A stretch of DNA of 64,000 bases from Bog-473 sp963824195. Lineage in GTDB: Bacteria > Actinomycetota > Acidimicrobiia > Acidimicrobiales > RAAP-2. The stretch's first letter is position 1. Each line of letters begins with the position of its first letter. Below, one piece after another: positions 45,131 to 54,297 of the stretch. The position numbers and the translations under genes are program-made. The stretch lies in contig CAWGOJ010000041.1 of the NCBI GenBank assembly GCA_963824195.1, forward strand, positions 62,001 to 126,000. The letters run 5' to 3'. The notes beneath the pieces are model-generated. The model saw only the letters and a program-made list of their open reading frames with translations, was not told the DNA's origin and searched no databases.

Positions 45131-45682
45131 ATGGTGGAGCAACAGCTCGCAGAGTGGCTCGAGGACGGGTACGTCGCCTCCTTCCGCACCGCCTGCCTCA
45201 TCCTGGGCAATCGGGCCGACGCGGAGGAGGCCGTCCAGGACGCCTACCTGCGGGCCTGGCGCTTTCGCGACTCCCTCACGGCGGTGCCGAGCATCCGGCC
45301 CTGGCTCTACCGGGTCGTCGTCAACTCGTGTTACTCCAAGCTGCGCCGGGAGATCCCCCACCGCGACCGCCGGGCCGGTGACGAGCCACTGGCGCAGGTG
45401 CCCGGGCGAGGCGCCGATCCCGAGGCCAGCGCGGAGCAGGCCGAGGTCGCCGGGACGGTGCTCACGGCGCTGCAGCGGCTACCGCTGTCGCTGCGCGTGC
45501 CCGTCGTCCTGCGCTACTACGCCGACCTGAGCGAGCGTGACATCGCGCTCGCCATCGGCCGGCGCCAGGGCACCGTGAAGTCCCGCCTGCACGAGGCCCG
45601 CCGCCGTCTGGCGTCCGACCCCACCCTGTGCGCCCTGGCCGGCGCCGGGGACGCACCTTCCACCGAGGAGACCGGCCCATGA
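45131..45682 (+). CDS. ECF-family RNA polymerase sigma factor
   Basis: A 183-residue two-domain sigma-70 factor. Region 2 is 'ADAEEAVQDAYLRAWRFRDS' with 'IRPWLYRVVVNSCYSKLRRE', and region 4 is 'LPLSLRVPVVLRYYADLSER' with 'GRRQGTVKSRLHEARRRL'. It starts at ATG 45131. Its stop overlaps the ATG of the next gene (ATGA), whose N-terminus looks like an anti-sigma domain, so the two are probably a sigma/anti-sigma pair sensing an envelope signal. Confidence 0.92.
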   Translation: MVEQQLAEWLEDGYVASFRTACLILGNRADAEEAVQDAYLRAWRFRDSLTAVPSIRPWLYRVVVNSCYSKLRREIPHRDRRAGDEPLAQVPGRGADPEASAEQAEVAGTVLTALQRLPLSLRVPVVLRYYADLSERDIALAIGRRQGTVKSRLHEARRRLASDPTLCALAGAGDAPSTEETGP

Positions 45683-46911
45683 CCGTGCTCGACGACGACC
45701 GCCTCGCCTCCCTGTTCGCCCGCGCCGGCGCCGCCTTCGAGGTCCCCGCCTCGGGCGCCGACGACATCCTGGCGCGGGCGGCCGGCACCGGCCGGTCCGC
45801 GGGCGACGACGGCGGCGGCGCGGTGGCCGGTGAAGGCGGCGGCATCGGGAACGAGGGCGCACCGCTCGAGCCCATGCCGATCCGGGACGGCCGGGTGCGC
45901 CGGCTCGTGGCCACCGTCGGCCGGCATCGCGTGATCTCGGCGGCAGCCTGCATCATCGTGGCCCTCGTGGTCGCGGGCACGGTGGGCGCGCTGGTGCGCT
46001 CGCCGTCGGGCCCCACGCTCACCTCGAGCCTGCCGCGGGCGGGGCTGGTGGCGCCCGTGTCCGGGGCGACCACGACCGTCCCGCAAGGCTCGGCCGTGGC
46101 GGGTGGCACGTCCAGGGGGGCGGCACCGTTGCCCGCCAACGGGACGCAGCACGCGGCGTCGACGCCCGCCGTCACCACACCCACGACGCCGACTTCGCCC
46201 TCCCTGCCGAGCGGTGCAGTGGGCCAGCCCTCGAAGATTGAGCAGACGGGGGCCCTCGGGCTGTCGGTCGGCCGCGGCGACCTCGACCGGACCATGACCC
46301 GGCTGACCTCGCTGGCGGGGGCCTTCGGGGGCTTCGTGGCGAGCTCGCAGACGCAGTCCGGCGCCGGCACGGGTGGCGCGCCCTACGGCAGCATCACGCT
46401 GCAGGTGCCCGTCAACGACTTCTCGACGGTGCTCAAGCAGGCCCAGGCGCTGGGCAAGACCTCGGACCTCACGACGAAGGCCACCGACGTCACGGGACAG
46501 TACGTCGACCTCCAGTCGCGCATCACGGCGCTCGAGGACAGCCGGCAGCAGTATCTGACGATCCTGGCCAAGGCCACGACGGTGGGTGACGTGCTGGCCG
46601 TGCAGGAGCAGCTCGACGGGATCCAGTCCCAGATCGAGCAGCTCCAGGGCCAGCTGAACCTCCTCAACAGCCAGACGTCGTACTCGACGTTGACGGTGAC
46701 CGTCAGCGAGGGAACACCGCCACCGCGCCCGGGCCCGGTGCCCGAGTCGGGCGTGGTACGGGCCTGGCACGACAGCGTCGGCGGGTTCGTCGACGGTGTG
46801 GAGGGCGTGATTCGGCTCGCCGGCCCCGTGCTCTTCGCACTGCTCTGCCTCGGCGTCCTGGTGGTGGGAGGGCGCGCGCTGTGGCGCCGCTACCAGCGGC
46901 ACAACCTGTAG
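45679..46911 (+). CDS. DUF4349 membrane protein with anti-sigma-like N-terminus
   Basis: A 410-residue protein. Residues about 1-75 ('DDDRLASLFARAGAAFEVPA') are cytoplasmic, followed by a transmembrane helix ('VISAAACIIVALVVAGTVGA') and an extracytoplasmic Thr/Pro-rich linker. Residues about 190-350 are DUF4349: 'GDLDRTMTRLTSLAGAFGGF', 'VPVNDFSTVLKQAQAL', 'YVDLQSRITALEDSRQQYLT' and 'VQEQLDGIQSQIEQLQ' (a short coiled coil). A second helix ('LFALLCLGVLVVGG') ends the protein. Coupling to the ECF sigma gene suggests an anti-sigma role (inference). Confidence 0.85.
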   Translation: MTVLDDDRLASLFARAGAAFEVPASGADDILARAAGTGRSAGDDGGGAVAGEGGGIGNEGAPLEPMPIRDGRVRRLVATVGRHRVISAAACIIVALVVAGTVGALVRSPSGPTLTSSLPRAGLVAPVSGATTTVPQGSAVAGGTSRGAAPLPANGTQHAASTPAVTTPTTPTSPSLPSGAVGQPSKIEQTGALGLSVGRGDLDRTMTRLTSLAGAFGGFVASSQTQSGAGTGGAPYGSITLQVPVNDFSTVLKQAQALGKTSDLTTKATDVTGQYVDLQSRITALEDSRQQYLTILAKATTVGDVLAVQEQLDGIQSQIEQLQGQLNLLNSQTSYSTLTVTVSEGTPPPRPGPVPESGVVRAWHDSVGGFVDGVEGVIRLAGPVLFALLCLGVLVVGGRALWRRYQRHNL

Positions 46912-46921
46912 CGACCGCCGC

Positions 46922-48379
46922 TCAGAGGCCGATGGCCGCCGCCAGCGGGAGTCCGGGCATGGTCACCACGCCGAAGCCGCCGGTCGGACCGACGTCCTCG
47001 CTCACCGCCATCGGGCCGCTGGCGCGCACGGTGATCTCGTCGAAGCCGGCGCTGGTCAGGGCCGCGCCGTAGAGGGACCCCGTCGTGCCGCCGGGCACCG
47101 TCCCCGCACCGATCGTGCGGTCGCCCGACGGGGTCACGGCGGACACGGTGTAGCTCTCGTCGGCACCCGACGTGTTCGTGAACGACAGATAGGAGGGTGC
47201 CGCACCGCTCACGGCGGGGTTCGCGCTCGTGCCCGGCGGTGGCAGCACCCACTCGCCGGTCGGCGAGGCGGTGCTGAGGCCGTCCACGGCCATCGCCATG
47301 CCGGCCTGGGGCGCCGGATACGAGGTGGGCACCATCACGGTCCGACCGACGACCACGCCCGCGCCGCCCGTGGCCTCGATGTCGGCGGAGTACGTGGCGT
47401 TGTGGGGGATCCGCGTCTGCGCGCCCGTGTCGAGGGCCCACGTCGCGCCCGGGGCGACCTTGTCGCTCAGCGGAGCCAGCGGGCCGGAAGCGAGGCGCAG
47501 CTGCACGGTCACCGACTCGGGCACCGTCCCGGGGTTGAAGACGTCGATCTCCGAGGAGCCGCCCGCCACGTCCTGGCTCTGGGGTATGTACCAGTACGAC
47601 TGCGGGTGCGCGGCGCCCGCCACCAGGGCGAGGCCGGCGGAGGATCCCGAGAAGCCCTGCACCTCGGACGCCACCACACGCCCCGTCCTGGTGGCGACGA
47701 CGGTGCTCACCGTGGACACGTTCTGCACCTCAGACGCCACGTTCTCCACCTGGACCTGTCCCGACTGCAGCACGATCCCCTGGTAGTTGATGGGATGGAC
47801 GGCGCCCGTCGGCGTCATGAAGCTGAGGTCGACCACGACCGGCGTCGATGTCGGGTTGAGCAGCGAGATGTAGAGCGGGTCCGAGTTGGCGGTCGTGCCG
47901 CCCGGGAAGTACCAGTCGGCCGCCGTCGTGCTCTGGCACGGCGACTGGGACCAGCCCGACGAGCCGTGCACGACCTGGGTGACGGCCACGCCGCCGCCGG
48001 AGACCGTCACCGTGTCGCCCTCCCACGACCCCGACGACAGCGCCGGGATGGACGGGGTCGCCACCGCCCGGGCCGGGATGGACACGTCCGTGTGGACCTC
48101 CGCGCCGGCATCGGTCACCGCGGTGACGGTCCCGTCGACGGTCCGGGCGGTCGTGTTGGTGAGGACGACGAAGCCGGGCGCCAGGCCCGAACCGGTCGAC
48201 TGCCCCGTGCAGTACCAGGCGGACGACTCCGCGTCGGGGGCGCCGACCAGCGCGCTGGGCGCCGCCGGCGCGCTCACCGAGGCTGTCCCCCGGGCACCGA
48301 CGCCCACCCCGACCACCACCAGCACGACGAGCACCAGCACCAGCCACCGGCGCTCGGGCCGGTGATGGGCGGGGCTCAC
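46922..48379 (-). CDS. DUF5719-family secreted/anchored protein
   Basis: 485 residues from GTG 48379, overlapping the stop of the GT2 gene (GTGA). An N-terminal hydrophobic helix ('WLVLVLVVLVVVGVGVGA') is followed by Ig/beta-sandwich-like repeats with 'YCTGQSTGSGLAPGFVVLTN', 'WYFPGGTTANSDPLYISLLN' and 'YWYIPQSQDVAGGSSEIDVF', the DUF5719 pattern. DUF5719 proteins are found beside large GT2 membrane proteins in actinobacteria; a role in surface glycan handling is inferred. Convergent with the DUF4349 gene, 10 bases apart. Confidence 0.83.
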   Translation of the reverse strand: MSPAHHRPERRWLVLVLVVLVVVGVGVGARGTASVSAPAAPSALVGAPDAESSAWYCTGQSTGSGLAPGFVVLTNTTARTVDGTVTAVTDAGAEVHTDVSIPARAVATPSIPALSSGSWEGDTVTVSGGGVAVTQVVHGSSGWSQSPCQSTTAADWYFPGGTTANSDPLYISLLNPTSTPVVVDLSFMTPTGAVHPINYQGIVLQSGQVQVENVASEVQNVSTVSTVVATRTGRVVASEVQGFSGSSAGLALVAGAAHPQSYWYIPQSQDVAGGSSEIDVFNPGTVPESVTVQLRLASGPLAPLSDKVAPGATWALDTGAQTRIPHNATYSADIEATGGAGVVVGRTVMVPTSYPAPQAGMAMAVDGLSTASPTGEWVLPPPGTSANPAVSGAAPSYLSFTNTSGADESYTVSAVTPSGDRTIGAGTVPGGTTGSLYGAALTSAGFDEITVRASGPMAVSEDVGPTGGFGVVTMPGLPLAAAIGL

Positions 48380-51300
48380 GGCTCCCCCTCGTCGGTCGGC
48401 GCGAGCGCCGCGCCCGCGGTCGACGTCGCGGCCGACCGCCGCGGCCGGCCGATCAGTGCGGCGGCCAGGACGACCCAGGCGGCCAGCTCGACCACGACCG
48501 CCAGGGGTACGTAGGGGAACTGCGAGAGCGAGAGGGACGCCCGGCCCGCGAGGGCGGCGTACTGCGCCGCCCAGCCGAACGCCGGGCGCTGCGGGACCGT
48601 GCGGCCGTCGACGCTGAGCGTGAAGCTCCCGGCAGGTGCGTACCCGGCGTAGAGGGTGCCGGCCGTGACGTGCCCAGTGGCCGGGCCGCCGCTCGACAGC
48701 GCGCTGAGCACGGGCTGCCACCCCGCCACGTCGGCCGCACCCGGGTAGGACCACGTCTGCACCGCCGGGAGCGCGGCCGCCCGTTCCGCGGTCACCGGCA
48801 TGTCCTCCCCGTTCTCGAACACCTGGACGCCGAGCTCGCCGGGCACGACCTGCAGGTCGTCCTGTTCGAGAAGGTCGGTGTCGAGCCCGGCGGGCGGCGG
48901 GGCGCTGACCGACGGCGACACCGTGCCCACCATGGACGGCGCCACCGCGTCGAGGACCACCACGTAGCGCACGCCGGCGGGGGCGAGCAGCCGGCCCAGA
49001 TGCACGGTCCCGCCGGACACCGCCAGTCGCACGGCGTCGGCCACGAGCCCGGCGGGTCCGGGGCCGGCGGGGGTGAACACCTGCGCCGATTCGGGCAGGC
49101 CCTCGGGGGTCAGCGCGAAGGCCAGGCCCTGCTGCACCGTCCAGCCACCGGCGGGCAACGCCCTCGGGTCGCCCAGCCACAGCACCCGCGTCACGCCGGT
49201 GGTGCTCGGATGGCTCAGGAACGCAAGCGGCTGCTCCACCCCCTGGGACGGGAGGTCCCAGCGCCCGCCGGCTGCACCGCCCACGACCGGGAGGAGGCCG
49301 AGCGCGACGAAGACGAGGGCGGCGACGCTCACCACCTGGCGCCACCCGAACTCGCGGCCGGTCAGGTCGTTCTCGAAGGCGGAGATGCCGAGGCCCACGC
49401 AGGCGGCGACGGCGAGCGCGGCCGGTGCCAGGACCACCGACTCGGAAGGCGTGAAGGATCCCAGGTCGCCCCGCGACGAGGTGAGGGCCAGGCCCCACGA
49501 CGCGCAGGCCATGACCCACAGGCGCGCCGCCCAGACCAACCTGGTCCCCCGGCCCAGCACGAGGGGGAGGGCCGCCGCCACCAGGAGGAGCCACACGATG
49601 GGCGAGCGGGCGGCCGGGCCGATGGCGAAACGGAGGACCTCGCCCCAGTCGGGGGCATTGGCTCCCGCGATCGGCAGGCCGAAGATCGCCACCGACGCCT
49701 TCCCCGCCAGTGCCGTCCCGATCACCCAGGGAGCGGCCAGCACCAGCGCCACGCCGATCGACTCCGCCGCCACGACCAGGACCCGCCAGCGGGCGTCGCG
49801 CGACCCCACGAGCACCGAGCCCACCGCCCACGCGAGGCCGGCGACGATGACGAGCGGGACGACGGCCGGCGCGAAGCCCGCCGCCACCGCGATCACGGCG
49901 CCCAGGATGGCGACCTGGCCCGCGGGGCGGCTGCGCCACTTCGGGCCGGGCTCCACCTCGTAGGGCGCCACACGTGCGGCCCGGGCCAGCCGGAGCGCGA
50001 TGAACGGGAAGGCCGCGTAGGCGACCAGACCGTCCCAGCGTCCCGTGCCCAGCGCGCCGTAGGGCAGCGGGAGGCCGAGGTAGCAGATGACGGCGATCAC
50101 ACGTGCCCGGGGCGAGACGACGGGGCGCATGAAGCGCGAGACGCCCCAGGCGCCGAGGGGGATGCAGGCGAGCAGCAGGACCCTCTGCAGCGTGCCCATG
50201 GCGCCGAAGAGCACGGTGCCGGTGATGCCGACGATGCCGAAGGCGGGCGACGCCGGCGCGGTGGTGCCCACGCCGGCCGACTGCCAGCCCGAGAAGAAGT
50301 GATGCCAGCTGGCCGACCATGACGGCAGGGGGGCCAGCTGCCCCACGAGGGGCAGGGTCCCAAAGAACAGGTCGCGGGTGCCCACGGTGATCACCGCCAG
50401 CGCGATGACCATGGCCACCGCGCGCTGGCGCCCCGTGCCGAGCGGGACCGACCGGACCTTGCGGCCGAAGCGATCCCGGCCGGCGCGCCGGCCCAGGTCG
50501 TCGAGCTCGTCGAAGTCGGTGTCCTCGCTGAAGGCCGACCCGACGCTGCCCGTGAGGACCGCCACCTCGGCGCGCTCGTCGTGCCCCTCCGCCCGCTCCC
50601 TCGAGACGGCCACGGCGTTGGCGGCTTCGAGGCCCTGGTGGGTGAGCCGGCTGAAGTAGCGCGACAGGCGCGCGCTGCCGCGCATCTGCAGGCGGCGCAC
50701 CTCGGCATCGGGGAACAGGCGGTGCTCGGCCACCTCGCCCCGTAGAAGAGAGATCTCGGTCAGCCGGCGGGCGTTCCACCTCCACGCGCCGATGACGGCG
50801 CGCACGCGGTCCCGGTCGCGCGAAAGCACCGCGACGATCACCTCGCCCAGGGCGAGCAGCGCGGCCTGGGGCAGCACCCGCACCAGGTGGATCCGGGTGT
50901 AGCACTTGAGCACGGCGCGCAGCTCGTGCCGTCGCTGGAGCATCTGCATTGTGACGGGGTGACGGCCCCCGTCCACTCCGAGGACCGCCAGGGGCTCGAG
51001 GCCGCCCGCGACGGCCTCGCGGTGTCGCACGCGCGCGTCCGGCGCGACGACCACGCGTGACCCCGCCACCTGACTGCGCCACGACAGGTCGAGGTCCTCC
51101 CCCATGGCCAGAATCCCCCCGTCGAAGCCCTTCAGCTCAGCGAAGAGGTCCGCGCGCACGAGGATGCACCCGCCGGGAGCGACGAACACGTCGCGCACGG
51201 CATCGTGCTGGCCGTGGTCGACCTCACCCTCGACGATGCGGTCGACAACGGCGCCGGTCTTGTCGCAGCTCATCCCGACGTGCAGCAAGATGCTGGGGTC

Positions 51301-51678
51301 GTCCCAGTTGACGAATTTCGGGGACACCACGCCGGCGTTGGAGCGGAACGACTCCTCCACCATCTTGTGGACGGCGTCGGGATCGAGCGCGACGTCGTCG
51401 TGGCAGAGCAGGAAGAAGGCCGCCCCCTCCACCATGGAGAGCACCTCGTTGGAGGCGGCGGCATAGCCGGGCCGCCCGGCCAGGTGCCGCACGAAGGCAT
51501 CCGGCAGGAAGCGCCCGACCCGGTCGGTGACCCCCGCGCCGTCAGCACCAATGGAGAGGACCAGGACCGAGAGTTCCCCGTAGTCCTGCGCGGCCAGGGA
51601 GGACAGCGCCTCCTCGAACCATGGCCCGGGATCGGTCGTGACCACGACGGCGACCACGGCCGGCACTTGGGCGTCCAT
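48376..51678 (-). CDS. large GT2 glycosyltransferase fused to a multi-helix membrane domain
   Basis: An 1100-residue fusion. Residues about 1-290 are a GT2 (GT-A fold) catalytic domain: 'AVVVTTDPGPWFEEALSSL', 'CHDDVALDPDAVHKMVEES' (nucleotide/metal Asp motif) and 'FDGGILAMGEDLDLSWRSQV'. After a helical linker, residues about 410-830 contain about ten hydrophobic helices; the last third is an extracytoplasmic domain ('VLWLGDPRALPAGGWTVQ') ending with a final helix near residue 1070. Predicted to transfer a sugar onto a lipid or surface acceptor. The stop overlaps the DUF5719 start, so the two proteins are probably made together. Confidence 0.88.
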   Translation of the reverse strand: MDAQVPAVVAVVVTTDPGPWFEEALSSLAAQDYGELSVLVLSIGADGAGVTDRVGRFLPDAFVRHLAGRPGYAAASNEVLSMVEGAAFFLLCHDDVALDPDAVHKMVEESFRSNAGVVSPKFVNWDDPSILLHVGMSCDKTGAVVDRIVEGEVDHGQHDAVRDVFVAPGGCILVRADLFAELKGFDGGILAMGEDLDLSWRSQVAGSRVVVAPDARVRHREAVAGGLEPLAVLGVDGGRHPVTMQMLQRRHELRAVLKCYTRIHLVRVLPQAALLALGEVIVAVLSRDRDRVRAVIGAWRWNARRLTEISLLRGEVAEHRLFPDAEVRRLQMRGSARLSRYFSRLTHQGLEAANAVAVSRERAEGHDERAEVAVLTGSVGSAFSEDTDFDELDDLGRRAGRDRFGRKVRSVPLGTGRQRAVAMVIALAVITVGTRDLFFGTLPLVGQLAPLPSWSASWHHFFSGWQSAGVGTTAPASPAFGIVGITGTVLFGAMGTLQRVLLLACIPLGAWGVSRFMRPVVSPRARVIAVICYLGLPLPYGALGTGRWDGLVAYAAFPFIALRLARAARVAPYEVEPGPKWRSRPAGQVAILGAVIAVAAGFAPAVVPLVIVAGLAWAVGSVLVGSRDARWRVLVVAAESIGVALVLAAPWVIGTALAGKASVAIFGLPIAGANAPDWGEVLRFAIGPAARSPIVWLLLVAAALPLVLGRGTRLVWAARLWVMACASWGLALTSSRGDLGSFTPSESVVLAPAALAVAACVGLGISAFENDLTGREFGWRQVVSVAALVFVALGLLPVVGGAAGGRWDLPSQGVEQPLAFLSHPSTTGVTRVLWLGDPRALPAGGWTVQQGLAFALTPEGLPESAQVFTPAGPGPAGLVADAVRLAVSGGTVHLGRLLAPAGVRYVVVLDAVAPSMVGTVSPSVSAPPPAGLDTDLLEQDDLQVVPGELGVQVFENGEDMPVTAERAAALPAVQTWSYPGAADVAGWQPVLSALSSGGPATGHVTAGTLYAGYAPAGSFTLSVDGRTVPQRPAFGWAAQYAALAGRASLSLSQFPYVPLAVVVELAAWVVLAAALIGRPRRSAATSTAGAALAPTDEGEP

Positions 51679-51741
51679 CAGGTGCCAGAGGCTATCCGGT
51701 TCAGGATCGGCCCCTCAGGCACGGAATTCACCCCCCGCTGC

Positions 51742-51770
51742 TTGCTACTGTTTAACAAAGGTGATACTGT
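51742..51770 (+). promoter_or_regulatory. sigma-70-type promoter for the 51850 gene
   Basis: TTGCTA (51742-51747) and TACTGT (51765-51770) are separated by exactly 17 bases in a locally AT-rich stretch, unusual for this DNA. They are correctly placed to transcribe the gene at 51850 with a leader of about 70 bases. TACTGTT occurs twice, offset by about 20 bases. Confidence 0.55.
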
Positions 51771-51849
51771 TGTACACGAACGCAGAGGTCTGGCCGGCGG
51801 GCCGCTGCGAGCGGCTCTTCGGAGTCAACCGACCAGACAGGAGGCTTCC

Positions 51850-52218
51850 ATGCCTGACGTGACCATGAACATCACCACCCTCTCCAAGGGTGTCACCGAC
51901 CTGGCCCGGGACGCGGCGTACGTCGCCGTCGGCCTCGGCGTGCTGGGCTACCAGCGGGCCCAGGTGCAGCGGGTCGAACTACAGAGCCGCCTGTCCCAGG
52001 ACATGACACTGGACCAGCGCATCGACGAGGTGCGCCACAGCGTCGCCAAGGGGATCCAGCACTTCGACGACCTGGCCGAATCAGCCAGTCAGTTCGTCGA
52101 GACCACCCTCCAGCCGCTCGAGGACAAGCTGCCCGCCACGGTCACGCAGCTCACCGCGAAGGCCCGGGTACAGGCCCGCGAGGTCCGGACCCAGATCCGC
52201 CAGCTCGTCAACGCCTGA
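51850..52218 (+). CDS. small amphipathic-helical protein
   Basis: 122 residues with an excellent ribosome site (AGGAGG, 6 bases before ATG 51850). Residues about 20-40 are hydrophobic ('AAYVAVGLGVLGYQRAQVQ'); the rest is predicted long amphipathic helix ('ESASQFVETTLQPLEDKL', 'AKARVQAREVRTQIRQL'). It resembles small phasin-like or heparin-binding-haemagglutinin-like helical proteins but I cannot assign a family. It stands alone between the GT2 gene and the deoxyhexose operon on the opposite strand, under its own promoter. Confidence 0.75.
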   Translation: MPDVTMNITTLSKGVTDLARDAAYVAVGLGVLGYQRAQVQRVELQSRLSQDMTLDQRIDEVRHSVAKGIQHFDDLAESASQFVETTLQPLEDKLPATVTQLTAKARVQAREVRTQIRQLVNA

Positions 52219-52254
52219 GCCCACCCGCGTCACGAACGCCGACAGCGCTCGCCC

Positions 52255-53145
52255 TCAGCCCGCCTCCCAGGAGGCCAGGACGTCGGCGAGCGTTGTCGCG
52301 AGCGGGATGACCGGCTGCCATCCCGTCGCGGCGCGCAGCTTGCCCGCATCGCCGCGGAGCACGGGCACGTCCACCGGGCGCACCAGCTCGGGGTCGGTCT
52401 CGAACGTCAGGTCCGCGTCGGCCAGCGCCAGCAGCTGCGCGGCGACCTCGGACATGGCCACGTCGCGACCCGAGCACACGTTGTAGACGTCCCCCGGGAC
52501 GCCCCGCTCCATCAGTAGGCGGTAGGCCACCACGACGTCACGCACGTCGGTGAAGTCCCGCCGGGTGGTCAGCGTCCCCACCTTCAGGGCGTGGGCGCCC
52601 GAGCGACGGGCGTCGACGATCCGCTTGGCCAGGGCCGGCACGAAGAAGTTGGGGGACTGGCCGGGGCCGATGTGGTTGAACGGCCGCACCACCGTGACGG
52701 GCTGCCCGTACCCCCGCCAGGCCTGCAGGGCCACTTCCTCCGCCGCGAGCTTGCTCGCCGCGTAGGGGCTGGCGGGGGCCGTCGGTGTGTCCTCCCCCAG
52801 CGGGAGCTGGCCCGGGTCGACGACGCCGTACACCTCGGCCGAGCTCACGATCAGGACGCGGGGGCCCGCCGGCAGCGTGCGGGCGGCGGCCAGGATCTCG
52901 GCGGTACCCAGGACGTTGACCCGGAGCACCCGGCTCGGGTCGTCCCAGCTCTCGCCCACGTGGGTCATCGCCGCCAGGTGGTAGATCGCATCGGGCACGA
53001 CGTCGGCCATGACCCGGCGTACCGCCGCGCCGTCGGCGACGTCCGTCTCGATGTCGATGACGGCGACCTCGTCCCCCCCATCCTTGAGGTGCGCGGCGAG
53101 CCACTGGCCCACGAAACCCTTGCCGCCGGTGATGAGCGCGCGCAT
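52255..53145 (-). CDS. NAD-dependent epimerase/reductase, GDP-6-deoxy-4-keto-mannose reductase (Rmd)-like
   Basis: A 296-residue extended SDR with the nucleotide loop 'ITGGKGFVGQWLAAHL', catalytic 'SSAEVYG' and 'YAASK' (Tyr/Lys), then 'VVRPFNHIGPGQSPNFFVPA' and 'RRDFTDVRDVVVAYRLLME', closest in style to GDP-mannose 4,6-dehydratase/Rmd enzymes. It would make a GDP-deoxyhexose such as GDP-rhamnose (inference). It starts 9 bases after the GT4 stop and is the last gene of a six-gene operon. Confidence 0.85.
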   Translation of the reverse strand: MRALITGGKGFVGQWLAAHLKDGGDEVAVIDIETDVADGAAVRRVMADVVPDAIYHLAAMTHVGESWDDPSRVLRVNVLGTAEILAAARTLPAGPRVLIVSSAEVYGVVDPGQLPLGEDTPTAPASPYAASKLAAEEVALQAWRGYGQPVTVVRPFNHIGPGQSPNFFVPALAKRIVDARRSGAHALKVGTLTTRRDFTDVRDVVVAYRLLMERGVPGDVYNVCSGRDVAMSEVAAQLLALADADLTFETDPELVRPVDVPVLRGDAGKLRAATGWQPVIPLATTLADVLASWEAG

Positions 53146-53154
53146 CCGCGAACC

Positions 53155-54297
53155 CTACTGCCGGCCCGCCGCGGCCACCGCATAGGCGCGCATGTGCTGC
53201 GCCACGCTCGCCTCCCACGTGTGCTCCCCCGCCACGGTGATGCCGAGTGCCCGGCGCCCGGTCGCGCCCCCCTCCTGGAGCGCCGTCCCGAGTGCTCCGG
53301 CCAGTGCAGAGACGTCCCCCGGCGGCACCAGGAGGGCCGCCCCCCGAGCCACCTCGGCCATCGCCGTCCCCGCCGTGGTCACGAGCGGGGCGCCGCAGGC
53401 CAAGGCCTCCAGCGCGGGCAACCCGAACCCCTCCTCGAGTGCCGGGTACGCCACCACCGAGGCCCGCCGGAGCAGGGCCGGCACCGCCTGGTCGGGGAGA
53501 TACCCGGTGCGCACGATCCGCTCAGGGTGGCGGGCCGCCGCCAGGGCGCGCTCGGTCTCGGCCATCCCCCACCCGGGCTGTCCCCCGAGCACCAGCACGG
53601 GGTCGGGTAGGGACTCGGCGAGCAGATCGAACGCGGCCACGAGGGTCGCCACGCCCTTGCGCGGCTCCAGCGTGCCGACGAAGGCCACCAGCGGACGGTC
53701 GGTGGGCACGCCCCGCGCGCCCAGCTCGGCCCGGTCCGCACCCTCCGAGGGCTCGGTGGTCGAGAACCGGCGGTGGTCGACGCCGTGCGGCGCGACGACG
53801 ACCGGCGCCCGCACCTCACAGGACTCCTGCAGCCGGTCCGCGGTCACCTGGCTGACGCAGATCAGGACGCCGGCGTGGCGGGCGGCGCGGCGGATGGCCC
53901 GGCGGAAGAAGGCAGCCTTGGACCGGAGGTGCCACTCGGGGTGGTCGAAGAACGTGCAGTCGTGGATCGTGACCGCGCACGGCACGGGTGACCGCGCCGG
54001 CATCGTGTAGTGGGGCCCATGATGGACCCGCACGTCGAGGGAGCGCAGCACGGAGGAGAGGCCGAGCTGCTCGAAGGCGAGTCGGCCCGGCCGCGAGGCG
54101 GGGACCGCGCCGCGCACCGCCGCGCCGGAGGCCAGGGCACTCCAGCGTTCTTCGTCGCTACGGCGAGCGATCAGGGTCAGGTCCACGTCATCTCGCGCCG
54201 AGAGACCGCTCGCCAGGGCCATCGTGTAGTAGCCCGCACCCCCGGGGTGCAGCGGCACGGCCGAGACGTCGAGCGCGAGACCGAACGGGGACGTCAC
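53155..54297 (-). CDS. GT4-family glycosyltransferase (1)
   Basis: 380 residues from GTG 54297, which overlaps the previous stop (GTGA). A GT-B fold is expected: N-terminal 'GLALDVSAVPLHPGGAGYYT', acceptor-side 'TIHDCTFFDHPEWHLRSKAA', and C-terminal donor-side 'LVAFVGTLEPRKGVATLVAA' with 'YPALEEGFGLPALEALACG' (the E..FG.P..E.. motif). Mannosyl or rhamnosyl transfer is plausible given neighbours, but donor and acceptor are unknown. Confidence 0.9.
   Translation of the reverse strand: MTSPFGLALDVSAVPLHPGGAGYYTMALASGLSARDDVDLTLIARRSDEERWSALASGAAVRGAVPASRPGRLAFEQLGLSSVLRSLDVRVHHGPHYTMPARSPVPCAVTIHDCTFFDHPEWHLRSKAAFFRRAIRRAARHAGVLICVSQVTADRLQESCEVRAPVVVAPHGVDHRRFSTTEPSEGADRAELGARGVPTDRPLVAFVGTLEPRKGVATLVAAFDLLAESLPDPVLVLGGQPGWGMAETERALAAARHPERIVRTGYLPDQAVPALLRRASVVAYPALEEGFGLPALEALACGAPLVTTAGTAMAEVARGAALLVPPGDVSALAGALGTALQEGGATGRRALGITVAGEHTWEASVAQHMRAYAVAAAGRQ

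Noticed and set aside
46922..51082. Very long open frame on the minus strand (over 1300 codons) covering the GT2 region
   Set aside because: Only its last third (DUF5719) reads as protein; the rest is Arg/Gly/Pro-rich out-of-frame sequence over the GT2 gene.
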